Source of the DNA: Prostheceraeus crozeri
Taxonomy: Eukaryota > Platyhelminthes > Polycladida > Euryleptidae
Direction of reading: 5' to 3'
Assembly: GCA_907163375.1 (NCBI GenBank)
Contig: CAJQUW010008977.1
Span: 1-64,000 of the forward strand
Length of the DNA stretch: 64,000 nucleotides
Each line of letters begins with the position of its first letter. The first letter of the stretch is position 1. Below are positions 11,332 through 21,557 of the stretch, piece after piece. The position numbers and the translations under genes are program-made. The notes beneath the pieces are model-generated. The model was not told the origin of the DNA, searched no databases, and worked only from the letters and a program-made list of their open reading frames with translations.

Positions 11332-11760
11332 CACGCGTGGTTCACGCGTAATTACGGAACACCCCAAACATCCTTGGTTAAGGACATTCTATTCTTCTAC
11401 CCGCGTACATTACATACACGCTGCACTAAGAGTCAGAAATCACTTGATCTGATGCTGTTAAAACATGGGGAATGTTTATGAATACGCGCGGGCGAGCGTT
11501 TATAGTTTGCGCGTCGTCTACGGTTGTCTGCGCTGCCGCTTGAACCACGGATGAACCGCTAAGCATGTTCTGTCTTCCCTGAGCATGAAATTGAGGTCCT
11601 ATCACATTGTTTGGCCTCTGATACATGCAGACACATGAGACGCAAAGTCTATATAACAGGACTGCCAACTATACTAACTTATATAACTTATATTGCAGCA
11701 ACTTCCTGCATAGCCACGGATGTTTGGGGTCACGTGTAATTTTCGCGTGCTTCACGCGTG
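11332..11760. mobile_element. CpG-rich inverted-repeat element
   Basis: Two inverted arms of about 43 bases face each other. The left is cacgcgtggttcacgcg followed by accccaaacatcc near 11372. The right, at 11708-11760, is its imperfect reverse complement, with ggatgtttggggt and ttcacgcgtg. Both arms are unusually rich in CpG for this region. The 330-base centre has no credible gene. No target duplication was found, so the call as a transposon rests on the arms alone. Confidence 0.5.
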
Positions 11761-12677
11761 AATTATACGTGATTGAGCGTGACTTTAGACTATTGTTGAC
11801 AGTTTTCAATTTCGCGAATTGTGTGGCCCAACTATTTTTATCAGAGGTTACGCTGTAATTGGACTTTTTCGTTCTTATTCGATGCAATTGTCAATCGATT
11901 TACTAACATCGAGAATTTGCATTGAGAGTTGAGAACTCTACATAATTTGATACGGGAAATCGTTTATTTACTTCAGTTTGTTTCTGTACCTTTGTTTTCA
12001 CTTTCATATCACACTACTGTTCAATGCTAAAAAGTAGATGATAGCTTCATTTCAAATCAACTAAGAGAGTAAGAAATAGCTCCTCGAACCGGACTGTTTC
12101 CTAGTGCGTTTGAAACAAGAATGACAATTACGCCTAAAGAAGCCTGGATATCCGACTGATTTGTGAAGGATTCTATGACACGAAATTCATCTGGAAAACA
12201 AGTATTTTTATGCTTTTCCCAATTGCCCTAAGAGATTATAGTAACAATGTAATCTAATGCATATCAAACTACGCATGTTAAAAATCTATGTATTCAGCGA
12301 TCTAGGTCACTGTCACTGTCTATGTAAAGAGCATGAATAAAGCTTGCCATTGAGTTGACTTGTTTCTAATCGAAATCCCTCTACCTGCACCAAAGAAGTC
12401 TCGGAATGAAGTCAGGGTGCCAATTTTTTATTTCAATATCCTGTACCATTCGTCGTTCTTAAACAATATACCTATTCTTTATCTCTCCAAAATTTGCATA
12501 ATGTTGCACAAATCCCGATGATTTGCATGTATTAGATCACTACTAGAATATACCTGTCCATCTTTCATCGGAACGAGTAATGCGTCAACCGCCTCATTGT
12601 GCACTATTAACGGGCGAGCTTATAGGCTGATTTACGCCAATTCGAGCAATGCAGATACTCAGTGCTAAGCCTATCTG
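11761..12677. other. Intergenic, nothing recognised
   Basis: No gene, RNA or terminal repeat was recognised in this AT-rich stretch. Confidence 0.35.
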
Positions 12678-12679
12678 TA

Positions 12680-14192
12680 CAGTAGTGGTAAATTACCGGT
12701 AAATTACCAACACACAATTGATCATTTTTCGGGGTTTCCTCATTATATTTTGCTATGAAAAAATTTACAATACACTCACAATTCTCAGGTAGCCTAAAAA
12801 ATTTAGAGTTTCCTAAAATTAGTAAATCATAGCTTATGTATCTAACCTATAAATGTATTCAACCAGGTGTGTATGAATAATTCGATGTTAATAGTTCTGC
12901 CACAGAATTAGGCAGGTCGTCTCTTCTTCTGTTTGACTAGAAGGGAAACATTGGAACATGCAGCGTTAATGAAATGGCACAATCTGCTGACATAATACCA
13001 TAGCAATCGAACAATGAGCAGCCAGTTCAACATTAAACACGCCAAATTGTGCAAAGTTTCAGTGACTGCTAGCAACCGGATCACACAACAAAGTGACACA
13101 GTCGATGTCAAGTTCTACAGAGAAGTTTGTGAACGTTTTTTCATGCGCCTGCTAACATTTTAAATAATGATCGGAGGACTATCGAGATAACTTTTGCACA
13201 ATAATCTGAATTGTTCGAATCTGAAGGAATCGTGACGATCGGAGCATTTTGAAGGAATTCACAGCAATCCGCAAGCGGCGCATACCTATTTTTCCTATTT
13301 CTGCAAGGCATGAAAAATTTATTTTTGCCCACTTAGTAAGTTCCTGTATGTGTCATTGATTTGAATCAGTTTTCCCTTTTAGCAAAATGATGCCTTTAAA
13401 CAATCTAATTATGTGAAATACCATTCACTTTGCCATCACCAACCCCTGGCAGTACTAAAGAATGCCTGAATTTATAAAATTTCACACTAGTTGCTATCTC
13501 TTCAACACGCATTTAAAATTTTCTATTTCTGGTCTCTCATTGGTTGAGACGATCGCTATTGCTCTCTTATCAATGCCTTTATGCACCTTTATGATGATTG
13601 TAGCCTGCGCGCGTATTGTCAAATTTTACCAGGTGGCTGCAATAGGGACGATATCTGCATATTCTTTCCATTGATGATCTCTCTCTCTCATATTATAGTA
13701 ATATTTATTACTAATTGTAGTTATAAAAATACATTTCTTGAAACAATATTGTCTCCATGTATCTAAATTTACCGCGCATAGATTTCACACTCCTTCTAAC
13801 ATTCATAAGTGGTTTGGATCGTACTTGTAGAAAGCTAAGGATCTGCATGTGTATAATTTACAAAATATTATAGAGCATGTGGCCTAACCCTACGACAATG
13901 TTTATTTGCCGTCAAACTTTTGATTATTAAAGTCTATTTGGGTGAAATACCAACAAATTTTTTAAAAATGTCAATTTTTCATTTCCTAATTGCAATATCT
14001 ATGACAAAGAATCAGACGCTGAGCAAAATTCAAGTCTTCATCAGAATCAGATTGAGCCAAGTGTGTGTTTAGTTGAAATCAAAGCATATTGGTGCGCTCG
14101 ATTTGAAGTTACACGGACTTGAATATAAATTACCGGTAATTTACCAGCAAGGTAACTTAAAATAAATTACTGGTAATTTTTAAACACTACTG
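12680..14192. mobile_element. Non-autonomous TA-flanked DNA element (Tc1/mariner-like)
   Basis: The left end is cagtagtggtaaattacc and the right end is its imperfect reverse complement, ending cactactg. Both are flanked by TA (12678-12679 and 14193-14194), as in Tc1/mariner elements. Inside each end is a taccggtaa palindrome motif. No transposase frame is visible in the 1.5 kb. A hAT-like MITE at 12901-13415 is nested inside, so this element is older. The TA context is short, so the superfamily call is tentative. Confidence 0.55.
12901..13415 (+). mobile_element. hAT-like MITE copy A (nested)
   Basis: This copy starts cacagaattaggcagg and ends aatctaattatgtg. It belongs to the family at 16315, 27035, 37739, 38251, 47263, 51106 and 60083 and is collinear along its whole length. 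No convincing 8-bp duplication remains, unlike in most sister copies. The family reading frame is interrupted by a TAA soon after the HNLLT codons. It lies inside the TA-flanked element at 12680-14192. Confidence 0.85.
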
Positions 14193-14194
14193 TA

Positions 14195-15093
14195 CAGTAT
14201 CTGACATCGAAAGGCGAAAACTTATATTATTATTCGTACGCGATTATTTCTCAAAATCTAAGATGATTCAAGCCATCTGCTCTACGATTGCACCAAGACA
14301 ATTGCCTCGTTCCTTAAAGTTCGTCGTTGACTTCGCTCGCACTTCAGTACGGCATAATTCTTTGCATGATTCGCCTTGCTTATGATTCTGGTATATGGTT
14401 GGTGTACAAACATTTCTTGATTATTTTCGTGTTTGACTTTCTGCATGATTTTCATTCTGTCAAATATATACACTACTACTATTGTGAGTCAAGTGACTCA
14501 ATGATTTAACGGTTCAAGATTAAAAGATATCGTATCATCCTGCTGTTGTCTGCACAAAGCGGCAGAATTTATATTCCTAAATGCACATTGTTAAGTACAT
14601 TCAGATGAAAACATAATCATATTGAACATAATTTCATCCTAATTACTCCTATCGCTGATATCATGATGTTTCCATTTCATTAACTTACATTTTGTATGCA
14701 ATTGCTTAACAGTAGTAATGATAGGGCCTAGTTGATTCTTGTTTTGACTATTATCCACATTCTCCAGATATTCTAACTGATTGATTACAAATGTCGTGTT
14801 AGCTGTTGCACTTGATTGGATCTTAGTTGTATCGAGATTTCATAGGCAGTTAGACGAATGCGCCTAAGTATACATTATAAAGAGATAGTGTTGTGCAGGA
14901 GGCAGGTAATCTTGAGCCCTTCACAAGCCCTTGATTTACCCGTTACTATGTTTTCTATTTAATATGCTAACAATACTATTGATGTCACTCCGTTTTGCAT
15001 TCCACACGTTTAGCAGTAATTTGCGCATATTTAGAAGTTTATATAAAAAGCATGTTTACATAGTTATAGCTAGCTTTTGAGGTCTATGTATAG
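14195..15093. other. Intergenic, nothing recognised
   Basis: No gene or repeat could be supported in this AT-rich stretch. Confidence 0.35.
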
Positions 15094-15191
15094 GATATCA
15101 AACGATATTTGAAAGCATTATCAACATAAAAAACGACGGCCGCAGGCCCGAGTTTGTCATAGGATAATGCTTGAAAATATCGTATGATATC
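15094..15191. repeat. Hairpin repeat with GC-rich tip
   Basis: Arms of about 29 bases (gatatcaaacgatatt... and its near-perfect reverse complement ...aatatcgtatgatatc) flank a 40-base loop containing a GC-rich palindrome, cggccgcaggccc. Looser pairing continues a few bases outside. The architecture, AT-rich arms with a GC palindrome at the tip, matches the hairpin at 17581-17685 although the arms differ. It is probably a tiny MITE; a structured RNA is the alternative. Confidence 0.6.
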
Positions 15192-16306
15192 TATCAACGC
15201 ATAGTTTTACCTGTAGTTCGGAGTGTGATATTTGATGGTTTCCGTTTGTTATGTACATAATACACGGAATATATCAGGCAATGATCATAGATTTCTAGAT
15301 GCTATAGAAATCCATGCAGAAGTCCATGGAAATATCCAAATCCATGAATTTCTATTCGAGTTATTTACCGCATGAAGACGGCGTGAATTTCCATCAATTC
15401 TGTTTTTGGCCTACCACTACATGTACATCAATGGTGTCAAATTGTTGTTTTACAACTTACTACTCAGATCCCAATGACGGGCATGGAAAACAAGAAAATT
15501 TTGAATCTCAACATTCTTGAAATATAGCATGACTCAAGCTTCATAAAATGCAAATGGTTCAATGATCCGTTTAGCTCTGACGGCATTCAAAGTTTGTCAG
15601 CTAAAATTGTGCATTTTATGACTTCCTCTAAGAATGAGTGAACTTGTAGCAGCATCAAGAATCAAAGATGTCCTTCGGGGTTGCTCAATGATTGAAGAAA
15701 ATTCTGCCCCATTTAATCAATACACAAGACCGAAGTGGTGAAATCTTGCTGTTACAGGTTATGGAGCATGACATACCACCAAGCGAGGTATCAACACCTT
15801 GGACAGTGGCAGATTACAGTATGCGCTCAATTAGGATGGAATTCGTCGATGGACCCTATTATAGGAATCAAACAGGCCTCCAATCCAAGCTTTATTTCGC
15901 AAAATTATGCAGCAATTCTTTTATATGCTTATAGCGATACAGATTCACTACCAGACCTTTTCCTTTGAACCCTAGGTCTTCAAACTATGTGATATTTGTT
16001 CATCTAGGAATTCATGAAAATTTCCGTGTGATATTTTTTCATACAATACACTGAGATCATTGGAAGACCAGAGATATCTACACTAAACTATGCGTTATTA
16101 CGATATTATCAGCCGACACTACATGTAGACAACAAAGTAGCTTGTATTGCATAATTTGATATCAATTTCTGGATCAGGTGATATCAAGGAGCATCAACCG
16201 TTTGAGTTAGTGATTTCAATTTTGATAATCATCGATGGGGAAAGTAGATAATACCATAGATAGAAGAACCATCTTACAGTGAATGCCATAGTATTGAAGG
16301 TTATCC
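15192..16306. other. Intergenic, nothing recognised
   Basis: The 80-codon and 77-codon frames at 15692-15968 overlap in different phases and match nothing I know. No structural RNA or repeat end was seen. Confidence 0.35.
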
Positions 16307-16314
16307 ATGGAATC

Positions 16315-16836
16315 CAGAGAATTAGACAGGTCGCTTCTTCTTCCGTTTGACTAGAAGGGAAACATTGGAACATGCAACGTAAATGAAATGGCACAATCTC
16401 CTGACTAAATACCATAGCAATCGAACAATGAGCAGCCAGTTCAACATTAAACACGCCAAATTGTGCAAAGTTTCAGTGACTGTTATCAACCGGATCACAC
16501 AGCAAAGAGACGCAATCGATGTCAATTTCTACAGAGAAGTTTGTGAACGTTTTTTCTAGCGCCTGCTAAGTTTTTTTGAAATGATCAGAGGGCTCAACAT
16601 TATCGAGAAAACTTGTGCGCAATGATCTGAATTCTTCGAATCTGAAGGAGTCGTGGCGATCGGAGCATTTTGAAGGAATTCAGAACAATCCGCAAGCGAC
16701 GCACGACTATTTTTCCTATCTCTCTAAGGTATTAAAAATTTCTTTCTGCCCACTTATTAAGTTCCTGCATGTGCCATTGCTTTGAATCAGTTTGCACTTC
16801 CAACAAAATGACACGATTAAACAATCTAATTCTGTG
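16315..16836 (+). mobile_element. hAT-like MITE copy B with perfect 8-bp duplication
   Basis: Terminal inverted repeats are cagagaattaga at the left and taattctgtg at the right. The identical octamer atggaatc flanks the element at 16307-16314 and 16837-16844. An 8-bp duplication with CA...TG ends is the hAT superfamily signature. The 522-base interior matches the other copies. The internal reading frame runs to a TAG at the TTTTTC-TAG position, so this copy is closed where others continue. Confidence 0.92.
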
Positions 16837-16844
16837 ATGGAATC

Positions 16845-17580
16845 AATCAATGCTATCTGACCAATTTTCGTACTGATATTGCAAATTATCAGCTCAGAGA
16901 TTTACATAGAACACTTCTCCAGGAGGTTGATAATAAAACTGTTTAAAACGTTAAAATGTCTTTTTGTAAAAAAATCTTTTCCCAACTCTGAATAGAAGTA
17001 TGGTAGTTGGTAAAATGTCCATTGAACCCTCTCTGATATCCTCCAATCAAGCAGTTTGGCTAAAACACGCAATTCTGATCAATTTCAATACACGTTGCAT
17101 TAAACTTTCACTAACTTACAAAAGATGTATTTAGAATTTTTGCTCACGAAGTTCTGCCATCTTGGAGATATTGCAAGCCAACTTTTGAAGCAACTTTTCC
17201 CATAGTTTCCTGCCGTTGGTTAAGGATTCGTTACGTTATTAACTTGCCCTCGAGGCCTCTTGCATTAACTAATTAACTTGATGAATGACGTAGATACGAA
17301 ATAAATTCAGTAATAAAACGGTTTCTAACACATCAAGTTGTATTAAATTTCAGAGCCGATGAAAGTGATTCAAACTCTGACACATGTGAGAAGATGTCAC
17401 CGAAATTGTGAAAGAATCACCGAATTAGACTAATTACAATGAGATGTGCAGATAGCTATTGACAAAGGTGAGATGTCTGTGACATTCAGGCGCTTACGCG
17501 CCCTCAAATGTCCTTGTTAGCATTCTAAATCTTGATGTTCCTAATTTCTATGAATGATTGCAAAAGGAAAACAATATTAT
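16845..17580. other. Intergenic, nothing recognised
   Basis: No gene, repeat terminus or structured RNA could be supported. Confidence 0.35.
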
Positions 17581-17685
17581 AGTGATATAACTACGACATC
17601 TGTACTACCACAGAAAATGTAGCACGAGGCGAAGCCGAGTGCTACATCTTTCTATGGTAGTACAGATGGAGTAGTTATATCACTA
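17581..17685. repeat. Near-perfect hairpin repeat, GC-rich tip
   Basis: Arms of about 45 bases, from agtgatataactac... to ...gtagttatatcact, enclose the tip gaggcgaagccgag. The arms include actaccacagaaaatgtagc and the matching gctacatctttctatggtag with only a few mismatches. Weak pairing continues a few bases outside to about 17574 and 17690. The fold is very stable for its size and is most likely a foldback MITE. Confidence 0.7.
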
Positions 17686-17807
17686 TTATCAAACGATCAA
17701 GAAATGTCAATGAACTCTATGGACCAGTGACGATATAGACAATCTGCTAAGAACACAAACGTGGTTGGCTTTCCATGGCATCCAAAGTCCTAGTAGATAG
17801 CCTATCC

Positions 17808-19672
17808 ATAGACTTCTAAATTTCTCTGGACAGATAGGTTGAAATTTGCCTCATACATGTTCAGGCCAGCAATCCTAAATTAGACTACTGCAAATAGACT
17901 GTCATCGAGCGTTATCAAAATTTAGAGAACGTATTGCCAGAACAAAGCAGGTAAAGCACAGTATGTGTCTATATTTATGTACATTGTGAGTATAAGGATG
18001 CATGAGAATGAATGGTTATGCGCTGAATACATGTGCTAGACATCCGCGTTATTAGCCAATTTTTGCGATTTTTCTTCTAAGAAGTCTCAGAAATGAGGCA
18101 TCTGAGATGTCATGAACAAATTTCTTGCACAAGCTGTTGAAATATTTCATTGAAATTTCGGAAATCTGATTCATGTACGTATGTGCACCAAGATTTTGCG
18201 AAGAAGTAATCGGAAAAGTCAGTAAGAGAACTGATATATCGATAGCCTATTCTGAGCACCATCCTTTTATTTTTTTAAAACAAGAAGCTATTTTCTCTTA
18301 GACAACTATTCAGCTGGGTCTCATAGAATACCTTCTTGAAAAGAATGCATGGCTGAAGTACAGATGCGTTTGGACCCCATGATAAATTTTATTCAAAAGT
18401 TTTGCAGCTTCAGATATGTCGAGCATTGCCAACTTAATATTTTTGACTGTGCATTCACTACAGGAATCACATTTTTTTTGAATTTCAACTAGCACCACTG
18501 GCATCATCTCACTTTCTCGAGTACTTGTCATTTTTCTCAGAAGTGTCTCCATCACAGGTTGGACCGCTCCATATCTGTTCCGACCTCCTCAGAAGTGGCT
18601 GCTCAGGTTGGGAATGCTTATTGAGTCCATCATCATTGTAATCATTGAAATATAAGAAGGAGCTTTCTGTTCCTCTTGATTTCAGGACATTTAAAGTGTG
18701 GGAATCGGCGGCTTCTCTTTTCCTCTCGACATTGTCCCTGAGCATGTTCAATGATATTGGTAGGATCTAGCGTTAATCTTCCGTCCGTAGACTTCAACTG
18801 CACCAGCAACTTTATCAGCCTTTCCCAAGTATTACACAGCTGAATCCGATTTCGAATTTCTTTTACTGTTTGGTCATCCAGATATTATACAAAAGTCATC
18901 AGATTGATAACTTTGGAAAACTTGTGATACATGATATGTGCTTGTTGGAATGGATTTCTCTCTACGTGATAGATGCGAACATTCACAGATGACGCTGAAG
19001 GGAAGATTTCAACTTATGTTCGTCATTTTGTAGTCCATGATCGCTTTGAGATATCACAAACCCAGATAGAATGATTTCCTTGCTGATTTTAGACAAAATC
19101 TTCTTTCTAAAGAATCTTCCGAATGTGCTTCCATTGCCAGGACATGTATTTAAAAACGTAGCCCTGCCGAATCGCAACTTTGTAGTTGTTTGGAGAAGAA
19201 ATTAGATATAAAGGAATTTGATGGCACTGTCCTTTAGATTACACTTTTTCATTTTTTCTTCTTTGCACTTTCATTTTTTTACTTTCTTCAAGCGATAATA
19301 GTCTATGTACTTCGTGATGGTATTGTCGTCAGGTTCGTGGAAGTGGAGGTCACACAAGACGGAATGTTTAGTTGGGATATAATACTTTCTACTAACTCGA
19401 TGCAACTATACAGATTCAAAATTCCTTGTTATGCAGAGGAATACATTGCTGTCACACTATCATTGCATTTAGGTTGACAACCAGCAGCGGCATATTTATT
19501 TGGTATTTTGCATTAGATTGAATCGCACAAGAGACACATGAAATAGTCATTTATCCCTTCGATTATCTACAAGATTCGATCTTCTGTAACACAACTGTTG
19601 GTTGGCCTGAACATGTAGAAAATGATTTCAAATTTTGCTCACCTATCTGTCCAGAGAAATTTAGAAGTCTAT
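17808..19672. mobile_element. DNA transposon with 9-bp duplication, family unknown
   Basis: Perfect inverted ends of about 32 bases begin atagacttctaaatttctct and continue ggacagataggt. Looser similarity runs on to about 75 bases, with catgttcaggcca in both. The nonamer agcctatcc directly flanks the element at 17799-17807 and 19673-19681. A 9-bp duplication with long inverted ends suggests a Mutator-type element, with Merlin-like types as alternatives. The 1.86-kb body holds degenerate minus-strand coding sequence. Confidence 0.75.
18310..19177 (-). pseudogene. Degenerate coding remnant inside the 9-bp-duplication element
   Basis: On the minus strand, pieces of plausible coding sequence change frame several times. 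One piece, at 19177-18983, has a basic RFFRKKILSKISKEIILSG stretch. A second, near 18880-18740, reads VKEIRNRIQLCNTWERLIK. A third, at 18751-18310, includes a CDSCSECTVKN cysteine cluster. No catalytic triad or known domain could be identified. The position between inverted ends suggests a decayed transposase or a captured gene. This is the least understood coding-like stretch in the left half. Confidence 0.35.
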
Positions 19673-19681
19673 AGCCTATCC

Positions 19682-20034
19682 AATATTGATGTCATGCATT
19701 TCCATAGAAATTAACAATACCATAGAAAGTACTATTATCTACTTCTATGTGCATTTCCTTCATTTGAATTTCAAGTGAACCGATATTTAACTGGCATTTG
19801 CATGAGGTGTAGCCTTATTATCTATACCCAAGATATCATCTAAGCTTACTTGCAATTTGGGTGCATTGTAGGGTAAAAAAATGTAGCACGGTAGCCCATT
19901 GGATTACATGTATTTTGATTCATAGAAATTCCGTTCTACATTAGAAAATGTAGAACGCATAGTTCAACATAGTGGAGATAGGAAGGGAGTTTGATAATAT
20001 AATATCTTGGATGCTATCTTAGTTTCAAAATAAG
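19682..20034. other. Short intergenic stretch with a dispersed repeat
   Basis: A segment at about 19706-19754, containing ccatagaaattaacaatacc and tatctacttctatg, recurs almost unchanged near 41803-41850. It can fold on itself weakly. A tgtagcacggtagcc word near 19880 echoes the hairpin family at 17581. No coding sequence was found. Confidence 0.45.
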
Positions 20035-20118
20035 AATGAAGTTGTCTATGGAAGTCAATAGAACGTTATAAATCTTCAGATTTATAAGGTTTTATTGACT
20101 GACATAGGCAACTTCATT
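20035..20118. repeat. 84-bp hairpin with pre-miRNA-like geometry
   Basis: Two 41-base arms, aatgaagttgtctatgg...ttataaatct and its reverse complement with about five mismatches, are separated by only two bases. The size and near-perfect pairing resemble either a pre-miRNA or a minimal foldback MITE. The short loop argues for a MITE. No matching copy was seen elsewhere in the window. Confidence 0.6.
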
Positions 20119-21329
20119 CATTATATAATCAAGTTAGATCTCTTTGAAAAAGAGATCGAAGTGACATTGTTCATAGACATCTTTAACTAGCATCCTGCAA
20201 GTGCTTTCCATGCATTGTTCATCAATGATTTGATGATGTTGTAACACTGCACTGTGCACAATCGTAGTTCAAATATAAGCATAGTTCTATGGCAATAGCA
20301 TAATTTTGAAGATCTTCTCATATATAACTGCCGTCGTTAGTTGAGTTTAGCCGTGTAGAAAGGCATGGAAAACTGGTCAGCATTTAACGATTATATCATG
20401 CAAAAATAATCGCAGCCTCAGATTTCTATATTATGTGCCTGGTAACATAGTTCAAACCCTTATAAATGGCGAGTAAACTTGATTATATAACTCAATGTAG
20501 GAATATAATTTTTGCAATTATTTAACGGAAATGAAGTAATTATCTGCAAGCAAAATTTCTGTGAATGAAATCTTCGCGCAACAATCTGATGTCTTGCACG
20601 GAGATTCCCTTAATAACATGCAAAAAAAGGGCTAACAACTATAGAAGTGCATTGTCACATTCAGCCTAATCAGAAGTTATTGTTTCTACATTGGTTTCTG
20701 CACAAGCTTCGATTTTCATTTTTTTATTTGAGTTTTCAATTTTTATTCGATTTTTCGCCGATAGAATCATTTGAATGCACTTTAATGCACTTATTAATGC
20801 ACTTTTCAGATCCAGATAACATCCACGTCTTCACCATTACTTTTGGGACTCCGTTAGTTCTCTGAAATGAGGATCATCGACCAAACTGACATTTCGATTG
20901 ACTTCAGGGTTGTTCAGATAACGCGAAAACAAATCAGAGAGGTTGGAGTATACGGATTTCCTTCTATAGGCTCCGGTCAGTAACAAAAAAGCTGAGATGG
21001 GTTTCGAGAATTGACAGTGGCACAGTTTCTATCAGGGAGTCGGAGTCCCGGAGTCCTATCATTTTTGCTGGAGTCGGAGTCCTATCAAATGGTAGGACTA
21101 CGGACTCCGGCCGATAACTAGACCCGAAATAGAATACAAACAAGGGAGGCGAGGAGCCGAGTCGCATGCATCCAACTTAAAGCGAAATTTGATCAACTTT
21201 CATCGAAAATGATTGATAATTGATACAGTCCCAATGATCACTAAAGACAGATTCAAGGAAGCCTATAATAATCTATGATGTAGGTTACTAGCCTATTTTC
21301 AAAAAACTAGGCTTTACATACTTGCCACC
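20119..21329. other. Intergenic with a minor copy of the 24-bp repeat
   Basis: No gene is supported. Between 21024 and 21115 there is a small cluster of ggagtcggagtcc units in both orientations, related to the array at 21330-21557. Confidence 0.45.
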
Positions 21330-21557
21330 CGGAGTCGGACTCCTATTAAAAGCCGGAGTCCTATCAACCCCCGGAGTCGGAGTCCTATCAATCCCCGGGA
21401 ATCGGAGTCCTATCAACCCCCGGAGTCGGAGTCCTATCAATCCCCGGAGTCGGAGTCCTATCAATCCCCGGAGTCGGAGTCCTATCAATCCCCGGAGTCG
21501 GAGTCCTATCAATCCCCGGAGTCGGAGTCCTATCAAAATGATAGGACTCCGACTCCC
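21330..21557. repeat. 24-bp minisatellite ending in a perfect palindrome
   Basis: Tandem units ggagtcggagtcctatcaat plus cccc, about eight copies. The unit is 24 bases, an exact multiple of three, so both strands stay open and encode simple peptides such as NPRSRSPI or GLIGLRLR; these are repeat artefacts. The array ends where the last unit faces an inverted copy (21519-21557), giving an 18-base perfect stem with a 3-base loop. Confidence 0.9.

Noticed and set aside
12908-13111. Recurring 67-codon hydrophobic ORF (MTSTVSLCC...) on the antisense strand of several MITEs
   Set aside because: It is the antisense of the better frame in the hAT-like MITE family; repetition reflects the transposon copies and not a gene family.
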